A model generated the notes under the pieces. The model was not told the origin of the DNA. It made no database searches and was given only the letters and a program-made list of their open reading frames with translations. A DNA stretch of 64,000 bases, taken from contig NZ_AP023081.1 of NCBI RefSeq assembly GCF_026072635.1, positions 3,592,501 through 3,656,500 on the forward strand, in the 5' to 3' direction. The DNA comes from Pseudomonas solani (lineage in GTDB: Bacteria; Pseudomonadota; Gammaproteobacteria; Pseudomonadales; Pseudomonadaceae). This document shows positions 48,468-56,583 of this stretch, piece by piece; positions within the stretch are counted from its first letter, which is position 1; every line of letters starts with the position of its first letter. The translations under genes were made by a program, and so were the position numbers.

Positions 48468-48728
48468 TCAGCCGCGCAGCGGGCCGGCGTATTGGGTGTA
48501 CTTGCGGATCAGCTCTTCCTCGCTCAGCACCTTCTGCACGCGGATGCCGGTGAGTTCGCTGAGGCGTTCGCCCAGGCTGATGATGTTCGCCTGCCGGGAA
48601 TCGGCGCAGGCCTTGAGCATCGACTGGATGGCGTCGGGCTGGCTGAGACGGATATCCAGGGCCTGCTCGTCGCGAATCTGCCGACGCAGGGTTTGCATGC
48701 AGTCCAGTACGGCTTTGGTCAGTTCCAC
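48468..48728 (-). CDS. Conserved small protein of unknown function, 86 aa
   Basis: A hydrophilic, helical protein (VELTKAVLDCMQTLRRQIRDEQALDIRLSQ split over the first 30 residues), with no membrane segment or known domain. It ends EEELIRKYTQYAGPLRG. I chose GTG 48728 because GGGGGA lies at the right distance; the ATG at 48743 has no ribosome site. It is convergent with the epimerase gene (8 bases apart). Coding character is supported by a clean frame and a good start, while the function is unknown. Confidence 0.7.
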   Translation of the reverse strand: MELTKAVLDCMQTLRRQIRDEQALDIRLSQPDAIQSMLKACADSRQANIISLGERLSELTGIRVQKVLSEEELIRKYTQYAGPLRG

Positions 48729-48743
48729 GCGTAATCCCCCCAT

Positions 48744-49042
48744 GAATCAGAAGAGAGCCCCGCCCCTGTCTTCCCCGACCGGCGGAGCGTCGGGCCCCTA
48801 CTGCATGGGCCCGCCTGGTTGAAGTGCCCCCAAGACACCTCACTGCAGTGATAGCAAAGTGCGTACCAGTTCACGCCCCCAGGAACCCTGGGGCCTGCAG
48901 CGGGTCGATCGACCGTGCGTCGCCCCGCGGCAGTGCGGATTCGCACCAGCTTGGCGCGACGCTGATGCCGCCCCAACGAAGCGGTATACTCGCGCACTTG
49001 TGGCCAGCCACGGCCCTTAGCGCTCTCTTCCGAAGGTCTACC
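48744..49042. other. Intergenic stretch with three palindromes
   Basis: CACTGCAGTG (48841-48850), hairpin CCCCAGG-AAC-CCTGGGG (48877-48893) and GGTCGATCGACC (48903-48914) lie within 75 bases. TATACT (48985-48990) may be the -10 of the next gene. No ORF is supported. Confidence 0.5.
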
Positions 49043-49885
49043 ATGCGTAACGATGCTCTCGATGAACTGGACGATGTTCCCAGCCTGACTACCGATGCCC
49101 GGGATCGCGACGAGTACGGCCAGCAGGGCCATGCCCACCATGCTCAACCGGCCCGTGCGGCCAGCCACGGCCATGCAGCGGCGGTCAAGGTGCCCAGCAC
49201 CGGCCCGCTGTGGGCCCTGATCGGCGCGCTGCTGATCGCCTTCTGCGGTCTCGGCTGGTGGAGCTTCCAGCAGATATCCCTGATGGAGCAGCAACTGGTC
49301 GCCACCCAGGAAAGCTTCGCCCGCATCAGCGAGGAAGCCGCCGGTCGCATCCAGGACATCAGCGGCAAGGTGGTCGCCACCGAATCCAACGTCACCACCG
49401 GCAGCGAATCCCTCAAGCTCGAACTCAAGCAGCTGCAGGCCAAGGTCGCCGAGATGGGCAAGCAGCAGCAGAGCCTCAATACCCAGATCGGCGGGCAGGG
49501 CAAGCGCGTCGACCAGCTCGCCGCCGACATCAAGGCCCAGGAAGGCGCCGCCGGCCAGCTCGATGGCCGCCTCAAGGGCCTGGCCGACGAACAGGGCAAG
49601 CTCAAGGCCGCCCAGGGTGATTCCTCCAAGGTCGACGAGCGCCTCAAGGCCCTCTCCGCTGAAATCGACGCGCTGAAGAAGCAGGGCAACCCCAACCAGG
49701 CGATCAAGAGCCTGGAGCAGGACCTGCTGGTGCTGCGCAGCGAACTCGACAACCGCCCGGCACCGGCGCAGAACGTGGGCGGCAACACCGCCGAGTTCGA
49801 CGCCTTCCGCGCGCAGATGACCCGCAACATCAGCACCCTGCAAAGCCAGGTGCAGAACCTGCAGCAGCAGATCAACGCCCGCTGA
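49043..49885 (+). CDS. Membrane-anchored coiled-coil protein of unknown function, 280 aa
   Basis: A disordered, acidic and His-rich N-terminal tail (GQQGHAHHAQPARAASHGHA) precedes one membrane segment (about 55-77, ALIGALLIAFCGLGWW). Then comes a long coiled coil with heptads (about 80-235) and a final short helical part ending QVQNLQQQINAR. The topology is probably cytoplasmic tail and periplasmic coiled coil. I know no function; annotations such as ATPase for this family rest on coiled-coil similarity only. It starts at ATG 49043 and has its own terminator. Confidence 0.82.
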   Translation: MRNDALDELDDVPSLTTDARDRDEYGQQGHAHHAQPARAASHGHAAAVKVPSTGPLWALIGALLIAFCGLGWWSFQQISLMEQQLVATQESFARISEEAAGRIQDISGKVVATESNVTTGSESLKLELKQLQAKVAEMGKQQQSLNTQIGGQGKRVDQLAADIKAQEGAAGQLDGRLKGLADEQGKLKAAQGDSSKVDERLKALSAEIDALKKQGNPNQAIKSLEQDLLVLRSELDNRPAPAQNVGGNTAEFDAFRAQMTRNISTLQSQVQNLQQQINAR

Positions 49886-49899
49886 TCCGTGCTTTAGCG

Positions 49900-49933
49900 A
49901 AAAGCCCCGCTCCGCCAGGACCGGGGCTTTTTT
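49900..49933 (+). terminator. Terminator of the coiled-coil protein gene
   Basis: AGCCCCG (49903-49909) pairs with CGGGGCT (49922-49928), followed by T6. Confidence 0.88.
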
Positions 49934-49974
49934 GTGCCCCGACGGATCGCAATGCCGCCGGGGGCACCCTGTTG

Positions 49975-50513
49975 GGGCGAATTCATTGGCTCTGTCTGCG
50001 TTAAGTGTTGCTAGAAGAACTTAGCCCAGCTGATTGCCGAGCTTTGCTGGTGCTTCTGGTTTCGCCCACCCGGGCGAGTCCCTTTTTTCAGTCGTCGGGA
50101 TGCCGAACCACAAAAAAGGAACCAAAAACGCTTGCCCCTGCATACGGGTCTGGCTTCGCCAGACTTCCCTCGCTCCATCATCGTTCCAGGGGCACGCCGC
50201 GAAGGGCCATCCCTGGCCCATCGCGGCTCTCGCGACATCCATGTCGCTCAACCCCTTCCACGACGATTCGCTCGGCCTCCTGAAAGGGGCGTTTGGCGGC
50301 TGCTCCAACCTTCTTCGCTCGAATCCCCACATTGATGTGCGCATCACCTGCGGGTGTACGCAGCGGCTGGCGGCTTTCGTAGGATGGTGTAGAGCGAAGC
50401 GAAACCCATGCGGTGGAGGTGGCACGAACCCTTGGGCGCACGGAAATCACCGTGCTTGAGCGTCTGCATTAAAACCACAACAGCTAACGCAGACAGAGCC
50501 AATTCATTCGCCC
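49975..50513. mobile_element. MITE-like element with 29-bp terminal inverted repeats, no transposase
   Basis: The ends 49975-50003 and 50485-50513 are inverted copies with two mismatches. The inner 19 bp (ATTGGCTCTGTCTGCGTTA) are exact. The 539-bp interior has no supported gene. It includes a block I recognise as common in Pseudomonas intergenic DNA (CGCCCACCCGGGCGAGTCCC, then AACGCTTGCCCCTGCAT). No target-site duplication is evident. It is either a non-autonomous transposable element or a large dispersed repeat. Confidence 0.65.
50378..50409 (+). repeat. REP-like unit, inverted relative to 50558-50589
   Basis: This 32-nt unit starts CGTAGGATGGTGTAGAGCGA. It lies inside the right half of the inverted-repeat element and is matched in opposite orientation at 50558-50589 with two differences. 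Similar sequence occurs near 57549. Confidence 0.75.
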
Positions 50514-50557
50514 GCTCTTCATGCCATCGCGCTCCGTTGTCACCAGCAAAGGTGGTG

Positions 50558-50589
50558 ATGGGTTTCGCTGCGCTCTACGCCATCCTACG
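50558..50589 (-). repeat. REP-like unit, inverted partner of 50378-50409
   Basis: Its reverse complement starts CGTAGGATGGCGTAGAGCGC. It differs at two positions from 50378-50409 and lies outside the inverted-repeat element. Confidence 0.75.
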
Positions 50590-50640
50590 GTTCGTGTTGG
50601 CCGGCGGCTCTTCCGTTGCCCGCACTTATCCACAGCCACG

Positions 50641-50675
50641 AAAAAGCCCCGGCTTTGCGGGCCGGGGCTTTGCTT
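50641..50675 (-). terminator. Terminator of xenB operon
   Basis: A 9-bp stem, AGCCCCGGC (50645-50653) with GCCGGGGCT (50661-50669), with A5 on the left that reads as T on the minus strand, 18 bases after the xenB stop. Confidence 0.88.
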
Positions 50676-50693
50676 TATCGCCAGCGTTGCCGC

Positions 50694-51743
50694 TTACAGG
50701 CGCGGGTAGTCGATGTAGCCGACCGGGCCCTTGGCGTAGAAGGTTTCCGGGTGCGGCTCGTTCAGCGGGGCGTCCTGTTCCAGGCGGGCCGGCAGGTCGG
50801 GGTTGGCGATGAAGGGGATGCCGAAGGCCACGGCATCGGCCTTGCCTTCCGCCAGCCAAGCGTTGGCCTGCTCCTTGGTGAAGCGCTCGTTGGCGATGAA
50901 CACGCCGCCGAAGGCTTCCTTCAGGCTCGGGGTCAGGCTGTCGTCGGCGACCTTCTCACGGGCGCAGATGAAGGCCACGCCACGCTTGCCCAGTTCGCGG
51001 GCCACGTAGCCGAAGGTCTCGGCGCGGTTGGAGTCGCCCATGTCATGGGAGTCGGCGCGCGGTGCCAGGTGCACGCCCACGCGGCCGGCGCCCCAGACCT
51101 TGATCAGCTCATCGGTCACCTCCAGCAGCAGGCGTGCGCGGTTCTCCAGGGAGCCGCCGTAGATATCGCTGCGCTTGTTGGTGCTGTCCTGCAGGAACTG
51201 GTCGATCAGGTAGCCGTTGGCGGCGTGCAGTTCCACGCCGTCGAAACCGGCGGCTTGGGCGTTCTCGGCACCCACGCGGTAGGCCTCGATGATGTCACCG
51301 ATCTCTTCGGTTTCCAGGGCGCGGGGCACCGGGTAGTCACGCAGCGGGCGCAGCAGGCTGACATGGCCCTTGGCGGCGATGGCGCTCGGCGCCACCGGGG
51401 TTTCGCCGTCCAGGTAGCTGGGGTCGGAGATGCGGCCCACGTGCCACAGCTGCAGGACGATCTTGCCGCCGTTGGCGTGCACGGCCTTGGTGATGTTGCT
51501 CCAGCCCTTGACCTGCTCGTCACTCCAGATGCCGGGGGTGTCGGGGTAGCCGACGCCCAGCGGGGTCACGGAGGTGGCCTCGCTGATGATCAGGCCGGCG
51601 GAGGCGCGCTGGGTGTAGTACTCGGCCATCAGCGCGTTGGGCACGCGGCCTTCGTCGGCGCGGCAGCGGGTCAGCGGGGCCATGATGATGCGGTTGGCGA
51701 GTTCCAGTTCGCCGATCTTGATGGGATCGAAAAGCGTTGCCAT
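50694..51743 (-). CDS. xenB: Old yellow enzyme family NADH:flavin oxidoreductase (XenB-like), 349 aa
   Basis: This is an FMN-containing TIM-barrel ene-reductase of the OYE family that reduces activated C=C bonds and nitro compounds with NAD(P)H. The active-site pair HAANGYLIDQFL, the FMN motif APLTRCRADEGRVPN and the tyrosine in NKRSDIYGGSLENR are present. ATG 51743 (MATLFDPIKIG) with GAGGTG is preferred over an ATG three codons earlier. Order and strand (ArsR-type regulator, MFS, OYE) match the pyeR-pyeM-xenB operon of P. aeruginosa. Confidence 0.9.
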   Translation of the reverse strand: MATLFDPIKIGELELANRIIMAPLTRCRADEGRVPNALMAEYYTQRASAGLIISEATSVTPLGVGYPDTPGIWSDEQVKGWSNITKAVHANGGKIVLQLWHVGRISDPSYLDGETPVAPSAIAAKGHVSLLRPLRDYPVPRALETEEIGDIIEAYRVGAENAQAAGFDGVELHAANGYLIDQFLQDSTNKRSDIYGGSLENRARLLLEVTDELIKVWGAGRVGVHLAPRADSHDMGDSNRAETFGYVARELGKRGVAFICAREKVADDSLTPSLKEAFGGVFIANERFTKEQANAWLAEGKADAVAFGIPFIANPDLPARLEQDAPLNEPHPETFYAKGPVGYIDYPRL

Positions 51744-51758
51744 GGGATACACCTCGGA

Positions 51759-52922
51759 TTAGTCGAGAGCGGTTTCCAGCTCGGGTTTGCGTTGACTGAA
51801 GGTCAGGACGGTCGCGACCAGGGCGAGAATCGCCAGCACGGCTGCGGCCAGGGGGACGCGGGTCAGGCCCAGGCCCTGGTCGATGACCAGGCCGCCGACC
51901 CAGGCGCCGAGGGCGTTGCCCACGTTGAAGGCGCCGATGTTGAGGGTGGAGACCAGGTTCGGCGCACCGGCACCGAAGGCCACCACGTTGACTTGCAGGG
52001 CGGGCACGGCGGCGAAGGCGGCCGTGGCCCAGAGGAACAGGGTGATCTCGGTGGGGATCAGCGCAGCGCTGGTCCAGCTGAGTACGGTGGAGGCGATGGC
52101 CAGGGCGACGAACACACCCATCAGCGTCTGCGCCAGCTTCCAGTCCGCCAGGCGGCCGCCGATGACGTTGCCCAGGGTCAGGCCCAGGCCGATCAGCAGC
52201 AGGCTCAGGGTCACGCCACGGGGCGAGACGCCGGTGACTTCGCCCAGCAGCGGCGCCACGTAGGTGAAGATGCAGAACACCGCGGCGGAGAACAGCACGG
52301 TGGTGGACAGCGCCAGCCACAGCCCCGCGCCGTTGAGCGCGGCCAGTTCGCGGCGCATGTCGGCCTTCTCTTCGTCATGGCGGTTGGGCAGCACGCGCCA
52401 CAGGCCGATCAGCGCGGCGACGCCGATCAGGGTCACCGCCCAGAAGGTCGAGCGCCAGCCGGCGGCCTGGCCCAGCGCGGTGCCCAGGGGCACGCCGAGC
52501 ACGTTGGCCAGGGTCAGCCCGGTGAACATCAGCGCCACAGCCGAGGCCTTGCGGTTCTCCGGCACCAGGCTGGCGGCCACCACCGAACCGATACCGAAGA
52601 AGGCACCGTGGCAGAGGGCGGTGACCACCCGTGCCAGCATCAGCAGCTCGTAGTTGGCGGCCACCGCGCACAGCAGGTTGCCGAGGATGAAGATGCCCAT
52701 CAGTGCCAGCAGCGCGGCCTTGCGGGGGAAGCGGGCGGTGGCCATGGCCATGAACGGGGCGCCCACGGCCACGCCCAGGGCGTAGCCGGTGACCAGCCAG
52801 CCGGCGCCGGGAATCGACACGCCGAGGTCGGCGGCGACGTCGGGCAGCAGGCCCATGATCACGAATTCCGTGGTGCCGATGGCGAACGCGGACAAAGCGA
52901 GGACGAGAAGCGAAGTCGGCAT
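51759..52922 (-). CDS. pyeM: MFS transporter of the DHA1 family (PyeM-like), 387 aa
   Basis: Twelve membrane segments are visible. The N-terminal motif FAIGTTEFVIMGLLPDVAADLGVS is characteristic of the AraJ/YdhP-type drug:proton antiporters, with GVPLGTALGQAAGWRSTFW as motif C/antiporter-type sequence. It lies 15 bases before xenB and 46 bases after the regulator, so it belongs to the same operon. The substrate is unknown. In P. aeruginosa this operon affects biofilm and responds to its ArsR-type repressor, as I recall. Confidence 0.87.
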   Translation of the reverse strand: MPTSLLVLALSAFAIGTTEFVIMGLLPDVAADLGVSIPGAGWLVTGYALGVAVGAPFMAMATARFPRKAALLALMGIFILGNLLCAVAANYELLMLARVVTALCHGAFFGIGSVVAASLVPENRKASAVALMFTGLTLANVLGVPLGTALGQAAGWRSTFWAVTLIGVAALIGLWRVLPNRHDEEKADMRRELAALNGAGLWLALSTTVLFSAAVFCIFTYVAPLLGEVTGVSPRGVTLSLLLIGLGLTLGNVIGGRLADWKLAQTLMGVFVALAIASTVLSWTSAALIPTEITLFLWATAAFAAVPALQVNVVAFGAGAPNLVSTLNIGAFNVGNALGAWVGGLVIDQGLGLTRVPLAAAVLAILALVATVLTFSQRKPELETALD

Positions 52923-52968
52923 TGGCCTGCTCCTGGAAGATTGTGGGTGGCGGCAGGTAATCGAAGGC

Positions 52969-53277
52969 CTAGAGCTGGTCGCTCATCTGGCGAAGGAATT
53001 CACTGATTACGGCTTCATTACGTTTGAAGAAGTTCCACTGCCCGACCTTGCGGCTGGTGACCAGGCCGGCACGCTGCAGGGTCGCCAGGTGCACCGAAAC
53101 GGTGGACTGCGAAAGCCCCGTGCGCTGGTCGAACTTGCCGGCGCAGACGCCGATCTCGAACGGGTGGTCCTGCTCGACGAAATGCTTGTGCGGGTCTTTC
53201 AGCCACTGCAGCATCTCGCGCCGCACCGGGTGGGCGAGGGCCTTGATGATTTCGTCGATGTCGATGGGCGTGGTCAT
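52969..53277 (-). CDS. pyeR: ArsR-family transcriptional repressor (PyeR-like), 102 aa
   Basis: This is a winged-helix ArsR/SmtB-type protein. The recognition region reads LSQSTVSVHLATLQRAGLV, and the N-terminus IIKALAHPVRREMLQWL is typical. It has one cysteine in EIGVCAGKFDQR and lacks the ELCVCDL metal site, so it is more likely a redox or small-molecule sensor than an arsenic sensor. A perfect 19-bp palindrome 58 bases upstream is a candidate operator. It leads the operon with pyeM and xenB. Confidence 0.88.
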   Translation of the reverse strand: MTTPIDIDEIIKALAHPVRREMLQWLKDPHKHFVEQDHPFEIGVCAGKFDQRTGLSQSTVSVHLATLQRAGLVTSRKVGQWNFFKRNEAVISEFLRQMSDQL

Positions 53278-53334
53278 TGCTTCGTGGTTCCGGGTGAAGC
53301 CATATCGGGAATGGACGAACTATATATCGGCTAA

Positions 53335-53353
53335 AAACGATACAGGATCGTTT
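53335..53353. promoter_or_regulatory. Perfect palindrome upstream of pyeR, candidate operator
   Basis: AAACGAT-ACAGG-ATCGTTT is a perfect 7-5-7 dyad between pyeR and the divergent acpH gene. A second weaker dyad TATCG-N8-CGATA (53325-53342) overlaps it, next to the AT-rich TATATAT patch. Confidence 0.6.
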
Positions 53354-53418
53354 GTGCCGATAGTCTTCATCACGCCGGCTGATGGAAGCGCCCTCGGCTA
53401 GAGGCGTAAGCTTGGCCA

Positions 53419-54000
53419 ATGAATTACCTCGCCCACCTGCACCTCGGCGGTGACCAGCCCGCCCAACTGCTCGGCAGCCTCTACGGCGATTTCGTCAAGG
53501 GGCCGCTGGACGGGCGCTGGCCGGCGGACATCGAGGCCGGCATCCGCCTGCACCGGCGCATCGACGTGTTCACCGACGCCCACCCGCTCACCGCCGAGGC
53601 CAAGGCACTGTTCCCGGCCTCGCGCCGCCGCGTCGCCAGCATCCTCCTCGACCTGTTCTTCGACCACTGCCTGGCGCGGGACTGGCGGCGCTATGCCGAG
53701 GTGCCGCTACCGGCCTTCACCGGCCAGGTCTACCGGGTGCTGGCCGAGGAGTCGGCGCTGCCCGAGAGGCTGGCCTTCATCGCCCCGCGCATGGCCGCCC
53801 AGGACTGGCTCGGCAGCTACCAAGACTTCGCGATCATCGAGCAGGTGCTGGTCGGCATGTCGCGACGCTTTTCCCGGCCCGGCCTGCTGGATGGCGCCTA
53901 TGAGGAGATCGAACAGCTGTACCAGCCACTCAGCGAAACCTTCCGTCGTTTCTACCCCGAGCTGCAGGGCTTCGCCCGCGAGGCATCCCGCCCGGCTTGA
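53419..54000 (+). CDS. acpH: Acyl carrier protein phosphodiesterase AcpH, 193 aa
   Basis: AcpH removes the 4'-phosphopantetheine group from holo-ACP. The family N-terminus MNYLAHLHLGGDQPAQLLGSLYGDFVKG with its conserved acidic and His residues, and HRRIDVFTDAHP, are diagnostic of the HD-like AcpH fold. The 193-aa length is normal. It starts at ATG 53419 and is divergent from pyeR. Its last four bases form the left half of the Anr box of the next gene. Confidence 0.92.
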   Translation: MNYLAHLHLGGDQPAQLLGSLYGDFVKGPLDGRWPADIEAGIRLHRRIDVFTDAHPLTAEAKALFPASRRRVASILLDLFFDHCLARDWRRYAEVPLPAFTGQVYRVLAEESALPERLAFIAPRMAAQDWLGSYQDFAIIEQVLVGMSRRFSRPGLLDGAYEEIEQLYQPLSETFRRFYPELQGFAREASRPA

Positions 54001-54010
54001 CCTGCATCAA
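53997..54010 (+). promoter_or_regulatory. Anr/FNR box of the universal stress gene
   Basis: TTGAC-CTGC-ATCAA differs at one position from TTGAT-N4-ATCAA. CAATAT at 54035-54040 can serve as -10, placing the box centre about 43 bases before the predicted transcript start, the usual activating position. Confidence 0.7.
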
Positions 54011-54069
54011 GCGCTGCAACCCCGTACCGGCGTGCAATATCAGTAGCTAACTGGTTACGGAGGTGCCCG

Positions 54070-54930
54070 ATGAAATCCCTGCTGCTGGCGACCGACCTGT
54101 CCTCGCGATCCGAGCGTGCCCTGCTGCGCGCCGCGAGCCTGGTGCGGCAGTTCGACTGCCCCTGGTTCATCCTCCACGTGGTGGACAGCGACCAGCCGCA
54201 GCTGCGCGTCGAGCTGGAGGTGGAGCAGATCCGCCGCGACCTCGAGGCGCGCCTCGGCGAATTCACCGAACGCGCTGGGCGTGCCCCGGAAATCTGGGTG
54301 GAGGCCGGTGACCCGGCGCCGCGCATCGCCGAATGCGCGCGCTGGGGCGATATCGACCTGTTGGTGATGGGGGTTCACCGACGCAACGCCCTGCGCGACG
54401 TCTTCGTCGGCACCACCCTGGAGCGCGTGGTGCGCACCTGCGAGAAACCGGTGCTGGTGGTCAACCGCGAGCCCGAGTCCTCCTACCGCGACCTGGTGCT
54501 GGCCCTTGACCTCTCGCCCACCTCGGCCCGCGCCGTACGCGCGGCCAAGGCGCTGGGGCTGATGGATGGCGCGCGTTGCCGGGCGGTGCACGCCTACGAA
54601 CCCTTCGCCAGGGTGATGCTGATGAACGCCGGCATCACCACCCCGATGCTCGACGATCACCTCTCCAGCGAAGAGCGCAATGCGCGGCTCAACCTGGCCG
54701 GCTTCCTCGAAGAGCAGGGCCTGCTGGGCGTGGTGGGGGAGCAACGGGTGGAAGAGGGGCTGCCGATGACCATCCTGCGGCGGGTCATGGCCGACTCGCC
54801 ACCGGACCTGCTGGTGCTGGGCACTCGGGGCATGGGCGGGATCAAGCGGGTGCTGATCGGCAGCGTCGCCGATGCGGCGCTGCGCGAATTCGAGTGCGAC
54901 ATCCTCGCCGTCCCGCCGATGCGGGACTGA
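54070..54930 (+). CDS. Universal stress protein with two UspA domains, 286 aa
   Basis: Two tandem Usp domains (about 1-140 and 145-285) are present. The second keeps an ATP-binding style GTRGMGGIKRVLIGSVA motif, and the first has GVHRRNALRDVFVGTTLE. Tandem Usp proteins of Pseudomonas support survival under anaerobic energy stress. GGAGGT lies at 54059-54064 before ATG 54070. The Anr box supports induction at low oxygen. It is convergent with olsA, with three bases between the stops. Confidence 0.92.
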   Translation: MKSLLLATDLSSRSERALLRAASLVRQFDCPWFILHVVDSDQPQLRVELEVEQIRRDLEARLGEFTERAGRAPEIWVEAGDPAPRIAECARWGDIDLLVMGVHRRNALRDVFVGTTLERVVRTCEKPVLVVNREPESSYRDLVLALDLSPTSARAVRAAKALGLMDGARCRAVHAYEPFARVMLMNAGITTPMLDDHLSSEERNARLNLAGFLEEQGLLGVVGEQRVEEGLPMTILRRVMADSPPDLLVLGTRGMGGIKRVLIGSVADAALREFECDILAVPPMRD

Positions 54931-54933
54931 GGC

Positions 54934-55707
54934 TCAGGCCGCCAGCTCCTCGGCGGCCTCTTCACCGAACAGCACCGTCTGGATCGCGCCGTGGGCCTGG
55001 CGGCTCAACAGCGTGCGGCTCAGGTCGGCACTGGGGATGGGCTGCAGCAGGTGGATCTCCACCTCGGCCACCTCGTTGCCCAACAGGCGCAGCAGGTGCG
55101 AAAGCAGGTCGTCGTCGCCGATGAAGGGCGCGATCTCGTCACGCTGGCCGTTGCGCAGGTAACGGATCGCCACCGGCTGCACCGCCACGCTGGTCTCGCA
55201 GGCGCTGGTCAGCAGGCGGCTGTGGAAGGTGCGCAGCAGGCTGCCGTCGGTGGTGGTGCCTTCGGGGAAGATTGCCAGTTGCCGGCCCAGCCCCAGGTGG
55301 CGGGCGAGTTGCTGGCCCACCAGGTTGCTGTCGCCCGCGCCCCGGCGGATGAACAGCGTGCCGGCCTTGTGCGCCAGCCAGCCGGCGATGGGCCAGGCGC
55401 GCACTTCGGCCTTGGACAGGAACGACAGCGGCGCGAGCATGCCCAGCAGCGGGATATCGGTCCAGGACACATGGTTGGACACCCACAGCATCGGCTGGCG
55501 CGGTACGTCGCCCGTCACCTTCACGCGGAAGGGCAGGGCACCGGCCAGGCGGGCGAGGAACCAGCGGGTCAGGCGCTGGCGCCGCACCATGATGTCGCGG
55601 CCGCGGAACAGGCGTTCCAGCACCACCACCCAGCACGCCAGTAGCAGGCCGAGGCCCACCACCGCCAGCAGGCGGGCGATGCGCAGGTACGGGCGCAGTT
55701 TGCTCAT
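54934..55707 (-). CDS. olsA: Ornithine lipid synthesis acyltransferase OlsA, 257 aa
   Basis: OlsA adds the second acyl chain to lyso-ornithine lipid. It is a PlsC-type acyltransferase with catalytic NHVSWTD (H-x4-D), FPEGTTTDGSLL and an N-terminal membrane segment (about 8-32). I chose ATG 55707 (MSKLRPYLRIARLL); the longer frame is antisense to olsB. It starts 14 bases after olsB, so they form the olsBA operon. A PhoB-type box upstream fits induction by phosphate starvation, when ornithine lipid replaces phospholipids. Confidence 0.9.
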   Translation of the reverse strand: MSKLRPYLRIARLLAVVGLGLLLACWVVVLERLFRGRDIMVRRQRLTRWFLARLAGALPFRVKVTGDVPRQPMLWVSNHVSWTDIPLLGMLAPLSFLSKAEVRAWPIAGWLAHKAGTLFIRRGAGDSNLVGQQLARHLGLGRQLAIFPEGTTTDGSLLRTFHSRLLTSACETSVAVQPVAIRYLRNGQRDEIAPFIGDDDLLSHLLRLLGNEVAEVEIHLLQPIPSADLSRTLLSRQAHGAIQTVLFGEEAAEELAA

Positions 55708-55721
55708 GCCGTCGCCTCCGC

Positions 55722-56492
55722 TCAGACCGCCGCCTTGAAGTGACGGGCGTAGCGCGGGCACAGCTCGTCGCGCTTGAGCAGGATGAACACGTCGGCGACC
55801 TGGAAGTCCTGGTCCCAGCAGGGCTCGCCGCAGATCTTCGCGCCCAGGCGCATGTAGGCCTTGAGCAGCGGTGGCATCTCGGCGATGACGTTGCCGGGCA
55901 GCTCCAGCGCCGGCAGCGGGGTGCGCGGTTCGGCGCGCAGGTGTTCGGTGCACAGGTAGCGCTCGCGCAGGCGCTGCATGATGGCCTGGGCCTGGATGCC
56001 GCCGTCCTGCATGGGGATGCTGGCGCAGCCCATCAGGTAGCGATAGCCGCCTTCGTTGAGCACTTCGGCCAGTTCGCTCCAGAGCACGGCGATGGTGCCG
56101 CCGTTGCGGTAGGCCGGGTCGACGCAGGTGCGGCCGATCTCCAGCACAGGGCCCTGCAGCTCGCCGAGGCCCACCAGCTGGAATTCTTCTTCGCTGTAGA
56201 AGCGGCCGATATCGTTGGCGGCGCGGTGGTCCAGCAGGCGGGTGGTGGCCACCAGGCAATCGCTGTCCAGGTCGCGCACGCCGATGTGCATGCAGTGCGG
56301 GTCGTAGTCGTCCATGTCGAGGCCGAACTCGGCGCCCTTGAGCTTGGCATCGAACTCCGCGCTGAACACGCGGTAGCGCAGGGCCTGGGCTTCACGCAGG
56401 GCGGCGACGCCGGTCAGGCGCTCGGCCTGCAGGCGACGTGGGCTTTTTTCGCCGCGGGCGGCGTTGTCGCGGGTCATTGCGATCTGGGTCAT
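55722..56492 (-). CDS. olsB: Ornithine N-acyltransferase OlsB, 256 aa
   Basis: OlsB joins a 3-hydroxyacyl group from ACP to the alpha-amino group of ornithine, the first step of ornithine lipid synthesis. The GNAT-like family features are visible (RLTGVAALREAQALRYRVF, then EIGRTCVDPAYRNGGTI and YLMGCASIPMQ). I chose ATG 56492 (MTQIAMTRDN) with GGAGG upstream; the longest frame extends into the divergent ACAD-like gene. It is the first gene of the olsBA operon and is preceded by a PhoB-type direct repeat. Confidence 0.9.
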   Translation of the reverse strand: MTQIAMTRDNAARGEKSPRRLQAERLTGVAALREAQALRYRVFSAEFDAKLKGAEFGLDMDDYDPHCMHIGVRDLDSDCLVATTRLLDHRAANDIGRFYSEEEFQLVGLGELQGPVLEIGRTCVDPAYRNGGTIAVLWSELAEVLNEGGYRYLMGCASIPMQDGGIQAQAIMQRLRERYLCTEHLRAEPRTPLPALELPGNVIAEMPPLLKAYMRLGAKICGEPCWDQDFQVADVFILLKRDELCPRYARHFKAAV

Positions 56493-56583
56493 GAATAAAG
56501 CCTCCGTTAGCCGGCTAGATCCCGGTTGCAGCCGGTCGATCTTGTTGTGCAAAGTCAGGCTAGGGAGACCCGGTGTCACCACC

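Noticed and set aside
50034..50459. ORFs inside the inverted-repeat element
   Set aside because: They lack ribosome sites and coding bias, and the sequence is a dispersed intergenic block that often produces false ORFs.
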